Shown here: piece by piece, positions 19,935-32,642 of the stretch
Numbering within the stretch: the first letter of the stretch is position 1
How the letters are laid out: each line of letters begins with the position of its first letter
The notes under the pieces: generated by a model
Told to the model about the DNA's origin: nothing
Databases searched by the model: none
Seen by the model: the letters and a program-made list of their open reading frames with translations, nothing else
Source: Allantophomopsis cytisporea
Taxonomy: Eukaryota; Ascomycota; Leotiomycetes; Phacidiales; Phacidiaceae
Reading direction: 5' to 3'
Length of the DNA stretch: 64,000 nucleotides
NCBI GenBank assembly: GCA_024752435.1
Contig: CP103034.1
Location: forward strand, 930,001 to 994,000
Translations under genes and position numbers: made by a program

Positions 19935-22900
19935 TGGCTTTGAGAGGCTGTAGCATACGTTAGGATTGTGGCTTATGTACTGTATTTGTATCTGCACTGT
20001 TGCATTGGGAAGGGTTTCTTTGGGAGTACGGCTGGGATGGGAAGTGTCGGCTCTTGACTGACGGGTTTGGGGATCATAAGGTACATACTGAGAAGTATGA
20101 CTTGTACTAACACATGTACTCCATTAATGAGATATGAGGATGGATATATGGGAAGAAGCAACATACTTGTTAGAGTATGCTTCTGGTGGTATTATTATCA
20201 TCACTGGGTCTTGAAGATAGCAGTAGTACATAGTTGCCAACAACTTCATCTAGAGAATAAATGAGGGAAATTACGCACTGCCTGCCATAGTCTACGGTAA
20301 ATTCTCAATCTTACTTGAACGAATTGTGCTTGCCTTTCAATTGCAGATAGAATGCCAACAATACACAAACCGCCAAGTAAATAACTCACGTGATTCTATG
20401 GATCCCTTCAAGCGCTAACTCACGTCCTTAATCGACAATGTTTAGTCCTCCAGCAAACAAAAGACCGGAACAGTTGCAAAAATTCTCTTGCAATCGTTTC
20501 TTCAAACCTGGACTCTCTCTTCTAAATGTTCACCCGTGATACAGCCGGTCGCAAGCAGTACAAGCATGCAAGTACATCCATATACGCCCCACCCGTTGGG
20601 TCAGAATTTCCTAGTTGTAGGTACCATTTGTGGGGTCCAAAAGACAGCTACCGCTCAGCTCTTAATGCCCTGGCATAAGTTCGTCATGCAACACTTCACA
20701 ATGGAAACACTTGTGCATATCTATTCCCCAGAAGCTTCTCAGCCAACCGAAAACTGCAGATTGTGCGAGGGAAAGAATTACCGGACGTACAAGATGGTAC
20801 TGTAATTGTGCATCGTACATGGTATCCGCTCCTTTTTTATTCTGTTTTTTTTTTTGGGAGAGGCCACAGTACCAAACGCGCCATGCGTCCATGCAGCAGA
20901 CAAGGAACGGCAAAAGCAAAACACAGACCAAATTACGCACGCACATCTCTCGGTACTTCCTTACGTTTTGGGCAGTTATCGAAAGATTTTCTGCGCTCAT
21001 TGACGTTCAAGTATCGTGGAAATCCTTTACCCAATCGTGATATCGCGATGCTGGTTCCTGCAATGCGTGTCCATGTCTGGTGCTCGTATGAAGCCGAGCT
21101 TTGGGGGACAAGGTAATCTGCCTTGATGTGGGGATCTTATTCGTATACGCAGAGAATGGATGAACGATGGAGTTGAGTGTGCCTTGTTGGAAGGATTTGG
21201 ACTAAAGCTGCGTCGATGTGTTAATTTTACCAAAGAAGTACCGGCCTTGGCGAGTTGGGTATAACTTTGAGTGTGCATTTCTAGCGCACATATCAAGATC
21301 GTGCTGAAGGAATCCAAGTATACGGGTCGAGGTGGAGATGGGTCTAAGTATAAATCAATCGGAACAAGACATAAAAGAATGCCATGGTCTGACACTCACA
21401 GGGAACGTGTTCTTAGCTGGTGGGACCCGTATCGGCTTGATTCTTTGCTCTTAACAAAGGGTTTCGAATCTTATGAACGCCATTCTTGGCCCCATTGTCG
21501 CTTTGAAAGTTGCTGTATTGTGGGGTATCTACCTACCGTTATCACCAAATAAACCCAGGAAAGACATCAAGCTAACATTAAGATAGGATAAAGATCGACA
21601 TAAGGATTCATTTTAGAGATGTAATTGGAAGCCCTCTTTCCATAAATGCGATCGCAACCCAAAAACCCGACAGTGCTGATCACACTGTGATGTTTCATCG
21701 TCCAGCCATTATGCATGTAATTTTGGTTTGAGCCAAAGTATACTCGAGGAGTATGGAGGCCACGAAGATTCTGAGTCAGTTGCTGGAACTAAGACGCAAT
21801 TCTTCGCGAAACCTTCCTGTCACTATGTCTGCAACTGTCCTAGTATATGTACACTCATGCGCCTCATCGTCTTCACATACGCATCTTCAAGAATGCCTTG
21901 AGTTAGCGTTCTGTGTCGGACTTCCATTGAGGTTGTTCAGCCCGACGTTTGCTGCATGGCCTGAAGTAGATTCAACGGTTGCGAGGATCGTGCCGCGCTA
22001 CCGAACTGTCTTGCGAACCTCTTGGACTGCAAAGAGATAATGATAGAGTTAGTTGTTGGGTGGTACGATTCATGATCCTGGTAAAAGGATTTGCGTGCTT
22101 ATCTCGATCGTCCTAGATCGTGATGAGTGCGATCTCGGCATACTATTGAGAGCTAGTACCTGGCACATTACGCTCAACACACAGAGTATTAACTCAACTG
22201 CTATTTTTGCGCGAAACCCTCCCAAAAGTGCCTGCCAACTATCAAGCCTTCATTCAGCATGGGTACAGCTTTGTAGCGGTAAAAACTGGAAATCTAGGCG
22301 GAGTATAGGATTGTGATACTCGTGTGCAAGAACACCCAAGTCATTGTCCAGGTGCTCTCGCCTCAAAGATCTCGATGACCTGCTCATTCTTTCCGATTCT
22401 CAAAACCAAAGACATCGACGGAAGCATTGGTACCCATTGTGGATAATGAAATCTCCCATCCATGCTTATTGCTATTCTCCTTCACGAAGTTCGTCAATCG
22501 TCAATGATATGGGCTTTTGAATGATTCATGATACATTGAATATTCAACCGAGTCCAACAGTTATATTTCTGTTACCACGTAGGCTTTTCTACCGTCCTGG
22601 CATCAAAGTTTGTTCTTCTGATTCCACTCTGACTACCGTTTTCTTACGTAGGTGATTATTCATTGTAGAGTCAAAGGTAGACTGGTGGTCTTGCAGAAGC
22701 AGCAAAGGGTACAGAATCCATATATACATATAGAGCTGCCACTTTATCACTCTGAAAAACTTCAACTCAACTACAATAGACTACAGAATAAGGTAGAATA
22801 AGCTGACATCTCTCATATCTACAATATATTCGACTTTTACTAACTTTGATCTACATATAGGCATAAATATCGATGTTTCACAAGCGCAGTATATTATATT

Positions 22901-23654
22901 AGAAAAAGCAAATACACGCACCGACCATCCAGGGACATCCTTGATGACCGACCGCTCGTAACTCGAAACTTGTAACTCGAATTCGGTTCCTCTACTGAAT
23001 AGTACCTGTAGGGGGGACGGACGGAGGGTGCTTGCTGGCAAACAATTCAACCGCCGAGCAGCATCTGAACCTGTTTGTCATCTGGACCTCTTATCTTCAC
23101 CCCCTTCCCTTTTCTTCAACTTTGGTACCGGGCTTTTGGCGAGGACTGCCGGCTGAGCATGCATATACAGATGATAGATGATGCTAGATTATACAGCTCC
23201 AAATAACTTGACGGCCTCTCATTACTGCAAAGCTCACACTGATCATGATTCTATTAATAGTTACAAGAATCTGAGAAATTGTATAGATCTCAACATTAAA
23301 GTAGCTTTGAAAGTGGACGGCTCTTCCTTATTGCATAACATGACTTAATTATACAACGCACGGTGCTGCGGGATTTGCAAAGGTATCATCGGGAATGTAA
23401 AAATCTACAGCCTAAGAAAGTCGCATATCTGTGAAGAATGAAAAGCTCCTAGGTGATTGAATAGATATTGATACTCATACTGCTTGAGTACGTCCGTTCT
23501 ACATGACAGTCTCGTATGAAGTACATCTCTTTGTATGAGCAAGTATTGCAGTGCTAATATCACCTTTCAAGTACACGTGAGAATTTAATACGCTTCATGC
23601 AGCATTTTTGATAGTATGGTCATTTGTACGTATTGCAATGAGGTTATACCAACC
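19935..23654. other. Gene-free intergenic region
   Basis: 3.7 kb with no convincing coding sequence on either strand; all frames are short and lack domain or signal features. A poly-T run lies near 20847-20857. No terminal repeats or transposase remains were recognised. Confidence 0.4.
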
Positions 23655-26600
23655 TCAAGCTCCAGAGACACGCTCGCTCTCTGGTGGACCCAAATAACTC
23701 TGTCTTACACCTCCAAGATCAATTATGATCCTCTGCAATACAACACCTACGTCAAGTGTCCAAATCTTTAACGAGTGTGCTCCTTCCGCAATTGCATGTT
23801 TAGTAGTTGTGCTATGACCAGAAACCCCCCAGACAGCATCAGAGACCGCATCACCCCAGCCAGTAGGTAACGCTCCACCTGTGGTATTACTCACAAATTG
23901 CACGACCCGCGGCTCCTCATCGTCAACAGAAACCGCGTATCTCAAAGGATAGGCATCGCTGTTGAAGTTGAGGCTGGGACTCAGGTGTAGAGTGACGTTC
24001 GCCGGTGCATCGGATGTGGTGGTTGTGAAAGTGTAGAAGTCGTATTGAAGATACGGACCTGAAGAGATGGTTTGAGACGACGCAGTTGAGGGAGTGAGAG
24101 TTACACCAGACAATGTACGGCCATAATTGGGGATGATCGCGTAAGTGGCTTCTGTGGTTGAGGTGTTGGACGTAGTGTGCTCGGCTTCCATGGCTACATA
24201 TGCGTCGTCTTCGACGAAGCCGCTGAAGCTTGGTAGCGCTACAGTGCGGTTCAATGGAAGTATTATTGTAGGGGCACTTGCAGAGCCCCATGCGCAGTTG
24301 GAAGATGTGATTTTGATATTCACAGATGTAGAGTTTCCCTGTGTTATTGATGACCAGTCCGAGACAGCTATGGTGACTCGGGTATCTGTGCCATTGGCCC
24401 CGCCTGTAGTCCCAGTTGATGGATTTGCAACAACATATGATACTGCGGGAGTGATAGCCCAAGTGCAAGAGGATGTGCCGCGAGAAAATATATCGATATA
24501 GCGACTTGGTGCGCCATAAGGTGATAGAGGCGGAAGTGTTAGAGATGTTGTTGTAGTTTCGTATTTACTATCACCGGGTGTAGCACCTAAAGAGCCTTCA
24601 ACTCCAACGCCCAAGGCACCCCCAAGAGAAGTCTCTGACACCTGTACAAAACCAAGGGGAGGAATCGTGTTGCGCATAGGCTGTTGCCTGTTGTTGTTAG
24701 TTAGTCCCCCGAGTTCATGTGAACGAATCTGCTAGTTCAAGATGACTTACCAATAGTTGTATCCCAAATGAGTTTGGTCTAGTATATGATCCCACTTCCC
24801 ATCCAACAAATTATGATATGTTTGAGTAAGATTAGCATCCTGGGTTAACTCGTCAATAATCCCATATGCATTCTTGTTCGTCGCCGTGCGCTTTTGTTCC
24901 ACAAAAAGGGCATTTTGCCCAGCCCCGATATAGATCCTATTGACAATCGCTCCAGCAAGAACAGGATGCAAGACGAGTTCGAAGAAAGCGGTCTGCACCG
25001 AACCATCAAGCTTGTTGTAGATCTCCTTGGCAGCGGTTGAAAGCTGATCCCATTCGGCAAGTACATTCTCAGCCTCGTTATAGTTGACCACACTGTATGT
25101 TGAAGGCAACAGCAACTCGTACTTGCGTCTCGCTGCTAACCTTCCATATCGATCCATGACACTTGCAGCATCCTCGGCAACCGCATTACCGAATTCTCTG
25201 GTCGCCCAAAGCACCAACCATTCGGACACGCTACCGAGTCCCCAGCGAGGCACATCGTAAGCCAGATCGAAGAAATGACTGATTGGTACCTCTAGATTCT
25301 TCAAGTCGCCTACATTCACGATCCAAATCCTATCGGCACCTCTTTCATACGCAAGTCCCATCTTCTCCCACGTATTCTCTAACTGGATCGTGTTGATCCA
25401 CTTATAATCCCGCGGTTCCCCAACATAGTCGAAATGATAATAGACTCCTGCTCCACCAGATCGGTTTGTCTCTGCAGGGAGGGGGAGTCTTCGAGGATTT
25501 CCCCAGTTGTCATCAGACCAGAGAAGAGTGATATCGTCGGGTACAGTCAATCCCGCCTCGTAATAGCCTTGAACCTCTTTATACAGACACCACATTTGCG
25601 GAACCCCTGTACTATTCCCATAGACATTGGCGATGATATCTCGTTGGGCTGATACAACGTCTTCAAGCACCTTGATAGCTTGATCTTGAGAGAGCGTTAT
25701 AGCCGTATCACCACTGCCACGCATAGCCATGGTAAAGAGCGAGTTTTTTGCATAAGGGGCTGCACGCTCAGCGCCATATACAAAAAACGGGTAGATGCTG
25801 GCATTGTTGGTGTCCCACTCCCATTCCCCATCTCCAAAATTACTCCATTCGTTAGTGGCCCGCATCATTGGTTCTGTGTGAGAGCTGCCCATTACAATGC
25901 CATATGCGTCAGCGAGTGGCTGATTGATGTAGTCGTCTACGTTGAACATGCTTGACCACATCGCAGGCCAGAAGTAATTCGCTCGCAAGCGTAGCAATAG
26001 TTCAAAGACATGTGAGTAAAAATAATGATTGAAGCCAGAACCATATGGACCAGGTTCATAGTTGGCACTGTAGAGTCAGCAGGATTCAAGCTCAAACTGA
26101 AGCCAAAAGCACTTACTTGATCCAGTTCGTTATACCAGGTTGCTCATCGTTGATGAACAGACCTCGATACTTCACGCTCGGACTTTCCTGGATTTTAACA
26201 CTTGATTCACCACCCACCCATATATCACTTCGTGGTACAACGGCTACATCAGCGAACCAATACCATGGACTGACGCCAATCTGTTCGCTGATATCATAAA
26301 TACCATAAATGGTTCCCCGTGGGTTGCTGCCAACAATGACCAGGGCCTTTGCCACTCCTGGTAAGGGATTCGCAACCAGCTGTGTTGTAAATGCTTCCCA
26401 TTTATTCGTGATGGCAGAAACATTAAGATGGCCGTTGGAGATGAGAGAGTCGATCAAGTGGGAGGAACCGATGGTCCCTGCTATGATAACCGGCCTTGAA
26501 GAGGAGTTTGATGAGAAGGTAGAGGTGTATGCAGGTCCAGTAATGTTCTCTGCTGGACCAAGAGTATACTGTAGATGAGGTTAACTTTCTGATGAACTCA

Positions 26601-27066
26601 ACATATCACAAGAGAGATGGAGCAATGATATAAGGGCCTTTGATAGCCAACTCTATCCCGAAAATCCAGATTGTACCTCAGTTCCCGCATAGGTCTTGAT
26701 AGAACCATACATAGCACAACCAAACTTCATGTATCTAGCATCGGGACCAATAAGAAAAGAATGGCATACATCAACATTACTTGTCGGCGGTCTATAGGTA
26801 TACACAGGTGCATTCACCGCACCACCATACGCCGCCAAGCTCAAGTTCTGTCCCGTGACCCGGCCAAAATCGTAACAGAGATCAGCAGCAGCACGGATGA
26901 CTCCCCAATTGTCATTCTCAGAGACTAAGAGCTGGCCCTTAGTGCCATTGCCAGCCAATTGGAATGAGCCGGCGGAGGCATCAAATGTGATGAGCTGTTG
27001 CTGGCCGATTGACAGGGCGAAGACGAAGAAATTGGCAGTCACCAAGAGGTATGTGAGAAGAAACAT
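23655..27066 (-). CDS. GH115 xylan alpha-1,2-glucuronidase, secreted
   Basis: Four exons (27066-26677, 26568-26117, 26067-24751, 24687-23655) give 1063 residues, the usual GH115 size. GH115 enzymes remove (4-O-methyl-)glucuronic acid from xylan. A signal peptide (MFLLTYLLVTANFFVFALS) leads a domain starting with a GQQQLITFDASAGSF-like strand. The catalytic barrel reads KYRGLFINDEQPG, NANYEPGPYGSGFNHYFY, LRANYFWPAMW and LLWSDDNWGNPRRLP, all GH115 hallmarks. Exon joins restore ITNWI|NANYEPG and GYNYW|QQPMRN. The C-terminal domain (about residues 800-1063, AMEAEHTTS) is the family's accessory beta domain. Many N-x-S/T sites fit a secreted glycoprotein. It indicates a plant-biomass-degrading lifestyle. 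Confidence 0.94.
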
Positions 27067-28027
27067 TGTGGGGGGAACTCAAGACGATGAGTAGAAAGGA
27101 ACTTAGTCATGCTGTTTATGGGAATTTTCTGAATAGTGAATCGCTACTTATATGAACAAACGCTTGAATTCAAATCGCAAATCCAGGTATGGCCATTGAC
27201 CCGAACCTATGGGTTCGGTATGGGTAAATAGATGAACAAACCTAAGTAATTTGAGGTTAATTTAGATGCAGACATCATTAGTCTCAATTCTTTTTGGTGG
27301 CACTCCCAAACAGTGCTTCTCATTCGACGACATTGGTGCCAGGCCTCCGCAATATGTGGGGTAGGCAAGGTGGAGGCTCAGGATGACATTAGCCTAAATA
27401 AAGAATCATCCCAACTTGACGTCTAGCAATTAAGCCGCTTCTCGTTCCTGGTTTATACGACATCGACATCGCTTACCTTAAATTATGATAGGAATCATCA
27501 ATCAGAAGCTCCTGACGGTAGGGTATGTTTACAACCAGGAATTACAGCACAAAGAATTGCTCACATGATAGCCTTGGCGATGGCAAATTAAATTGTAACC
27601 ATTGGATTTTTCTTAAGGACATGCAGAAGACGCATCGGTAGCAGATTAGGTTCCAATTCAGTGGGATGAAGACACAGAAAGAATTGCCAACCTTGGTACT
27701 TACAAACAGATCACAAAGCCATGCGCAACCGCCAGACTCCATGAATGACTTCCCAACTCCAGATGCTATATAACAACACACTGCAAATGCTCAGTGCCAC
27801 CATCAAACGCCTTTGCTTACTCACCATTAGGACGCTCAGAGAGGCTGTTTTAGACGAAGTAGACAGCGATGAGAAGAGCTCAGTAAACGCACCCAAAAAG
27901 GTTTCCAATGAACTTAGCTGGACCTCAGCCACAAATTATCCTCCGCTTCGTACCATTGATCGTAACCGAGTTCGTAAAATGCATTGAAAGTCGATATGTA
28001 TGAGGGTGAAGTAAGGACTGCGGAGTC
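27067..28027. other. Intergenic region between GH115 and zinc-finger gene
   Basis: 961 nt. The first 120 nt form the GH115 promoter. An 80-codon frame near 27745-27987 has no recognisable features. I see no RNA gene or repeat. Confidence 0.4.
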
Positions 28028-29698
28028 TTATTCGTCTACAGTGCCGGCCACTGCAGGTTGAGCTGCCTCCACAAGTGCTGTCTCATCCTTGCTATCTGGA
28101 ACGAATGCGTACCTTGGCATCTTGGACAGCTTTTCTTCTGGGCTGACCTCATTGTCAGAGTAAATCATCTTTGTGGGCTTGTCTTTCTTAGACTTCTTTT
28201 CTGCAACTTCTGGAGTTGCCGTAGGAGCTGGCTCTTGTGCCGTTACGGTTGCAGAAGCAGAAGCTGTCTGCTGATCGGTCTTCTTTGGAGGACGAATTCC
28301 TGCTTCAGCCATTCGGATGATCTCATCAATGTCGTCAGCCGGGCGAGAGGCACTCGACACCAATTCATCCACAGACGATGCATTTGGCGGGTAGTTGGGG
28401 TCATAACCTTGTGATTGTGGTGGATAACCGTGCGACTGATCTTGTCCGTTCCAACCGCCATTCCAACCTGGTGGACCACCTTGGCCTGGGTAAGGTGAAG
28501 TTGGTGGTGGGCCGCCCTGGTGCATTGGCTGTGGGGGGTATGTGTTGCTTGGGGGTCCACTGAAAGAAGGTCTCTGTGGCAGGCCCGGAGCTGGAGGCAA
28601 GCTGGGAGGTCTTGCTGGAAGAGAACCATTCTGTGGAGGTGAGTGAGCAGGTGGCTGGTATGGATTGAAACCTCCGGGTGGAGAGCCAGCGCCGTAGCTG
28701 TTGGGTGGTGGACCACCTTGGAAGCCTGGAGGACCTTGGCCATAGCCCGGTGGAGCAAAGGATTGTTGAGGTGGATATGATTGTGGTGCAGAGTATGGAG
28801 GTTGTTGTGGGGGATATTGCTGGCCTGTTGGCGAGTACGAAGGTTGAGGTGGTGCATAGGCCTGTTGGTAAGCTGGGACAGGTTGTGCGTATGGATCTTG
28901 ACTATATGAGCCATGACTCGCACCTTGTGTTCCACCAAATGTTTGTGGTTGAGGGAATGGAGAGCCGTTCTTAAAAAGCGATTGTCAGTATATGATATCG
29001 TGCATAAAGAGATATGACCTACATATGCTGGACTATGACCCATTGCCGGGCTTTGTGCATTCTGAACGCCTTCCATCGGAGTGTTTCCTCCACTGCTTCC
29101 ACCTCCAGCAGCTTGTTCTGCCATACGGGCTTTGTGCTCCGCAAGTCTCTTCTTGAGCTCGGCTGGGGACTCGAACTTTGGCTTCTTTGCACCCGAAGCT
29201 CCGGCATTACCAGGACCTGGATTTCCGGTAGCAGCGCGACGCTCGGCCTCAGCTTGGTAAAACTGCTGAAGGAGTCGCTGGTTGTGTGCTTGGGAAATAT
29301 CATCTGGAATTCCTTCCATTCCGAAGATCTCTACGCTGAGATCACTGCGATTTGGTAAGGCATTGTCGACAGAAGTGAGTGTCTCCTTGTGTACTTGATT
29401 CATGTGAACCGACAAACCTAGAATGCTGTTTAGCTATCACCGGCACGACAGAGTACATAGAAAGTCACGGAAACATACCTCCTGCTGTGTTCAATCTTCT
29501 TCCGCATCGTTCGCACTTAAAGTGCTTCGCCTTTTGATGTGAGATGAGGATCTTGAGATCATCGAAGTCGCGCTCACCTGCGCCGTGGTTAGCATACACA
29601 GACAGTAAGTCAGTAGCGTGAATAAACTTACAGTAGTAACACCATGGCCGCGCCAAGATTTCCTCAACATCGGGATGTCCACGCTTTTTCTTACCCAT
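28028..29698 (-). CDS. BuGZ/ZNF207-type C2H2 zinc-finger protein
   Basis: Four exons (29698-29632, 29577-29479, 29417-29023, 28969-28028) encode 500 residues. The N-terminus has two C2H2 fingers read across three exons: RPWCYYCERDFDDLKILISHQKAKHF, then KCERCGRRLNTAGGLSVHMNQVH, followed by the family block VDNALPNRSDLSVEIFGMEGIP. This is the signature of BuGZ/ZNF207, which in animals binds Bub3 and microtubules, aids spindle assembly and also acts with splicing factors. The middle and C-terminal parts are Pro/Gln/Gly/Tyr-rich low-complexity sequence of the kind linked to coacervation. A conserved-looking acidic segment (DDIDEIIRMAEAGIRPP) lies near the C-terminus. The fungal role is unknown. 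Confidence 0.9.
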
Positions 29699-30984
29699 GT
29701 TTGCGTTGTTATGTGTGTGAGTTGTTGTGACGAAAGTGGTGGAGATCGATTGCGATTCTGTCGCGACATCGATATGTACGTTCCGGGACGTAGTTATGCT
29801 CGCTTAGTCAGCATACAATTTGGCGAATCACATATTTCCTTTTCAACCTCGCACCGCACCGAAACTTTTTTTTCCTTCCGCAAGCAAAACTCCATTTCAA
29901 CAATCCATCATCAAATAAACAGACCTGATTTACGGCCTTCCATGGTCAGAACTCCATGTTCAAAGCTGTTACAAAATAGCTACAATCATGTTCTTGAGCT
30001 ATTGCATCTCAATTGAAACATGTCTAACTGGTGTCCCCAACCATTGCTATATCTCCATTAACCTATATCCAGCTGGTCATCTCCGAAGACAGAAGAGAAC
30101 CCACAGGAGTTCAATGTACAATATGCAGCATCTTGATCAGTCGCTTGGCCCCTAGGCATCCCACGAGATCTTCTTCGGAAGGCCTGGCAGCTTTATTTGC
30201 GTCTTGTGAATGAGTTGTCAGGGACTGAAAAGGAGTTTGTTATCTTCGGATTACTACTTTCCATAGAGGTACGCTGCAAGACAAACCGGGCCTTCATAGT
30301 CCACACTCTTACTCTTTATGAGCATCCTACACGAGTGTGGCTCCTTGCGCACCTACAAATGTATATTGAGATATTATATTATGTGATCGTGTGATGTATA
30401 TCTGATGTGTTCACATCAAAAAGCAATTTAAGAAACCACAATTTATGCCGGAACGTAAAACCACAGAAGGGTCACCTCTAGAAGATGCTATACTCACATC
30501 AATCATGTGGTAAAGCTAAGGGTCTTGTAAGCATCACGTTGCACCTCACCTAGTAAAGCCGTAGATCGACAAGGAACGGTAAGGACAAGCAAATCACCGG
30601 TAGCAATGTAATTCACATTGTACTGAATCATGGAGAATCCAGTTACAAAGACAGGTGGTTTACAGGCGAAGAGAATTCAACACCAGCTTTGAAGATTTGC
30701 AGATTTAAGTATGCGCATATCTTGTAGCCAAGACCAGCTTGGTTATCACGCTATCAAGCTCAAGTGAGGTGGCCAAAGATACCTATGGCCACCGACACAA
30801 GGAAACGCAATAGTGAATGATACGCCGTGAACACCTAAGCAATTCTGAAACAATGAACACTGATTCATATCATTTCTCATTTATCGTTACAAAGTGTTGC
30901 TCGACTACCACTCCAACATCAAAGCAAAAAGCAACAGGGGCAGCCATCCACCCAGATACATTTATAATACATACAGCTTCCCAT
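29699..30984. other. Intergenic region
   Basis: 1.29 kb between the zinc-finger gene start and the 3' end of the 6PGDH-like gene. Only short frames are present, and nothing resembles a gene or repeat. Confidence 0.4.
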
Positions 30985-32642
30985 CTAAGCTTTCTTCCAT
31001 TCAAAGTGATGCTTCCCAGTTTCTGGTTTCCCAGCCCCTTCACCCTTCTTATCATACATATGCTTACCAAAGTAATCCAATTCCGCCTCGTAGAACTGTG
31101 TCGGCAACTCAAGGTTTCCACAATACTTGAGGTACTCGAGGGTAGCTGAGATGCTAGGCATGATAACATTTGCCTCGACACCCTTAGCAACGACTCTTTT
31201 CAGTCCCTCAAAGCCCTTCTTGAAGTCTTCGGCGATGCGCGGTTCATACAAGAGGTTACGGTTCTTGTCGCGGCCGTGTGAGCCCGCAAAGATAGACGAT
31301 AGCATGTCGGCGATGTAGTCAGCCTGGATGATACAGCCAGCGCGCCAGATCTGAATGACGGTGTTGTAATCAATCTGCCACTTGTTCTCGCGGTCAGAAA
31401 CATCAATAATATCCATGCCCTGCGTATAAGAAGCCAAGCAGGAGAGATAAACGGCCCATCGGAGGTCTTCGATGAAGGCTGTTTTCTCTGACTCGCTGAG
31501 GGAAATGGGAGAGGGTGGGAAGGCGCCATGGAAGGTTGCCTTCACGTGCTCCCGTTGTGCGCGGTCTGCGGACACGATGCGGAGGTAGTGGGCTGTTGAG
31601 AGGGTGGGTGCTGGCACATGCTGCTGTGTTGCTTGCACGTTAGACCAAATGCCTGTGCCCTCTGATCCATCGATGTCTTGGACTACTTTGTCTTGCACTT
31701 CGCCGAGGACGTGATGGCCTTCTGTATCTTTTTGTCTGCAGATATCGACGCCGATTTTCACTAAGAAAGTCCCTTTCTATAAGATGTTAGATTAACTTTT
31801 TATGCTTAGGGGGTAGTAGAAGAAACATACCAATTCGCCTTCAGGGGACCACTTCTCGAACACCTTTCCGATATCATCATATTTCATGCCCAAGTGCTTG
31901 TTCATGATAGTCCATGCCTAGACTTGTGTTAGATATCTGCTGAAGAAAGATAGAATTGAATAATTACATACCTCACTAATAGCAGACATCATGCCATGCT
32001 CAATACCATTGTGAATCATTTTAACGTAGTGACCAGCACCACCCTGGCCAATCTTACCAACACAAGGATTTCCCTTCGGATCCTTGGCGGCGACCTTCTG
32101 GAAGAATGGCATCATGATATCCAATGCAGCTTCCTGTCCGCCAGGGGACATACTCGGTCCTCTCCTCGCAGCTTGATACCCACCGCTGACACCACAACCA
32201 ATATAATACACTCCCTGGGAAACCAACTTCCCTTGTCTTCTCTGGGTGTTCATCCAGTTCTCATTCGAGCAATCGACAATGATATCTCCTTGCTCCAAGT
32301 ATTGTTGCAGGCCATCCACCACGGTATCGCCAACGGTGCCATGGGGCAGACTGAAGAAGAAAACCTTGGGAGAGTCGAGGGATTCACAGAGGTCTTTGTA
32401 ATCTTCGTGTTTGGAAAGTTTGGAGGTGTCAATGTTTTGGTCCTTGGCAGATTGGATTAGGGAGTCGACAGTTTCTTCGCTGGGATCTTGCAAACAGACG
32501 TGAATATCATTTTCTGCGAACAATAGTGACATCCCTCCACCCATGCTGCCGCAACCTATCATAGCGACCTATTTCACGATCAGTCACAATTCTGCTTGTA
32601 AGTCCGAGCTTTTCGGTTTCGAATTACCTTTTTAATTTCCAT
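30985..32642 (-). CDS. 6-phosphogluconate dehydrogenase family protein (paralogue)
   Basis: Four exons (32642-32628, 32568-31972, 31917-31831, 31776-30985) give 496 residues. Exon 1 is only 15 nt (MEIKK). The Rossmann start is VAMIGCGSMGGGMSLLFAEN, followed by DIIVDCSNENWMNTQRR, the substrate loop GCGVSGGYQAARRGPSMSPGG and GAGHYVKMIHNGIEHGMM with the catalytic Lys and the HNGIE block. The C-terminal all-helical domain (EDLRWAVYLSCLASYTQGMDII, IWRAGCIIQADYI) is normal. Family members oxidise 6-phosphogluconate to ribulose 5-phosphate with NADP. Several loops differ from the housekeeping enzyme as I know it (for example VFFFSLPHGTVGDTV), so this is probably a second paralogue. Cytosolic location is expected. 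Confidence 0.88.

Noticed and set aside
21400..21480. Possible tRNA-like GGGTTTCGAATC word
   Set aside because: The T-arm-like word has no matching acceptor stem, D-arm or anticodon stem around it.
27745..27987. 80-codon frame between GH115 and the zinc-finger gene
   Set aside because: No recognisable feature, and a competing frame on the opposite strand covers the same bases.
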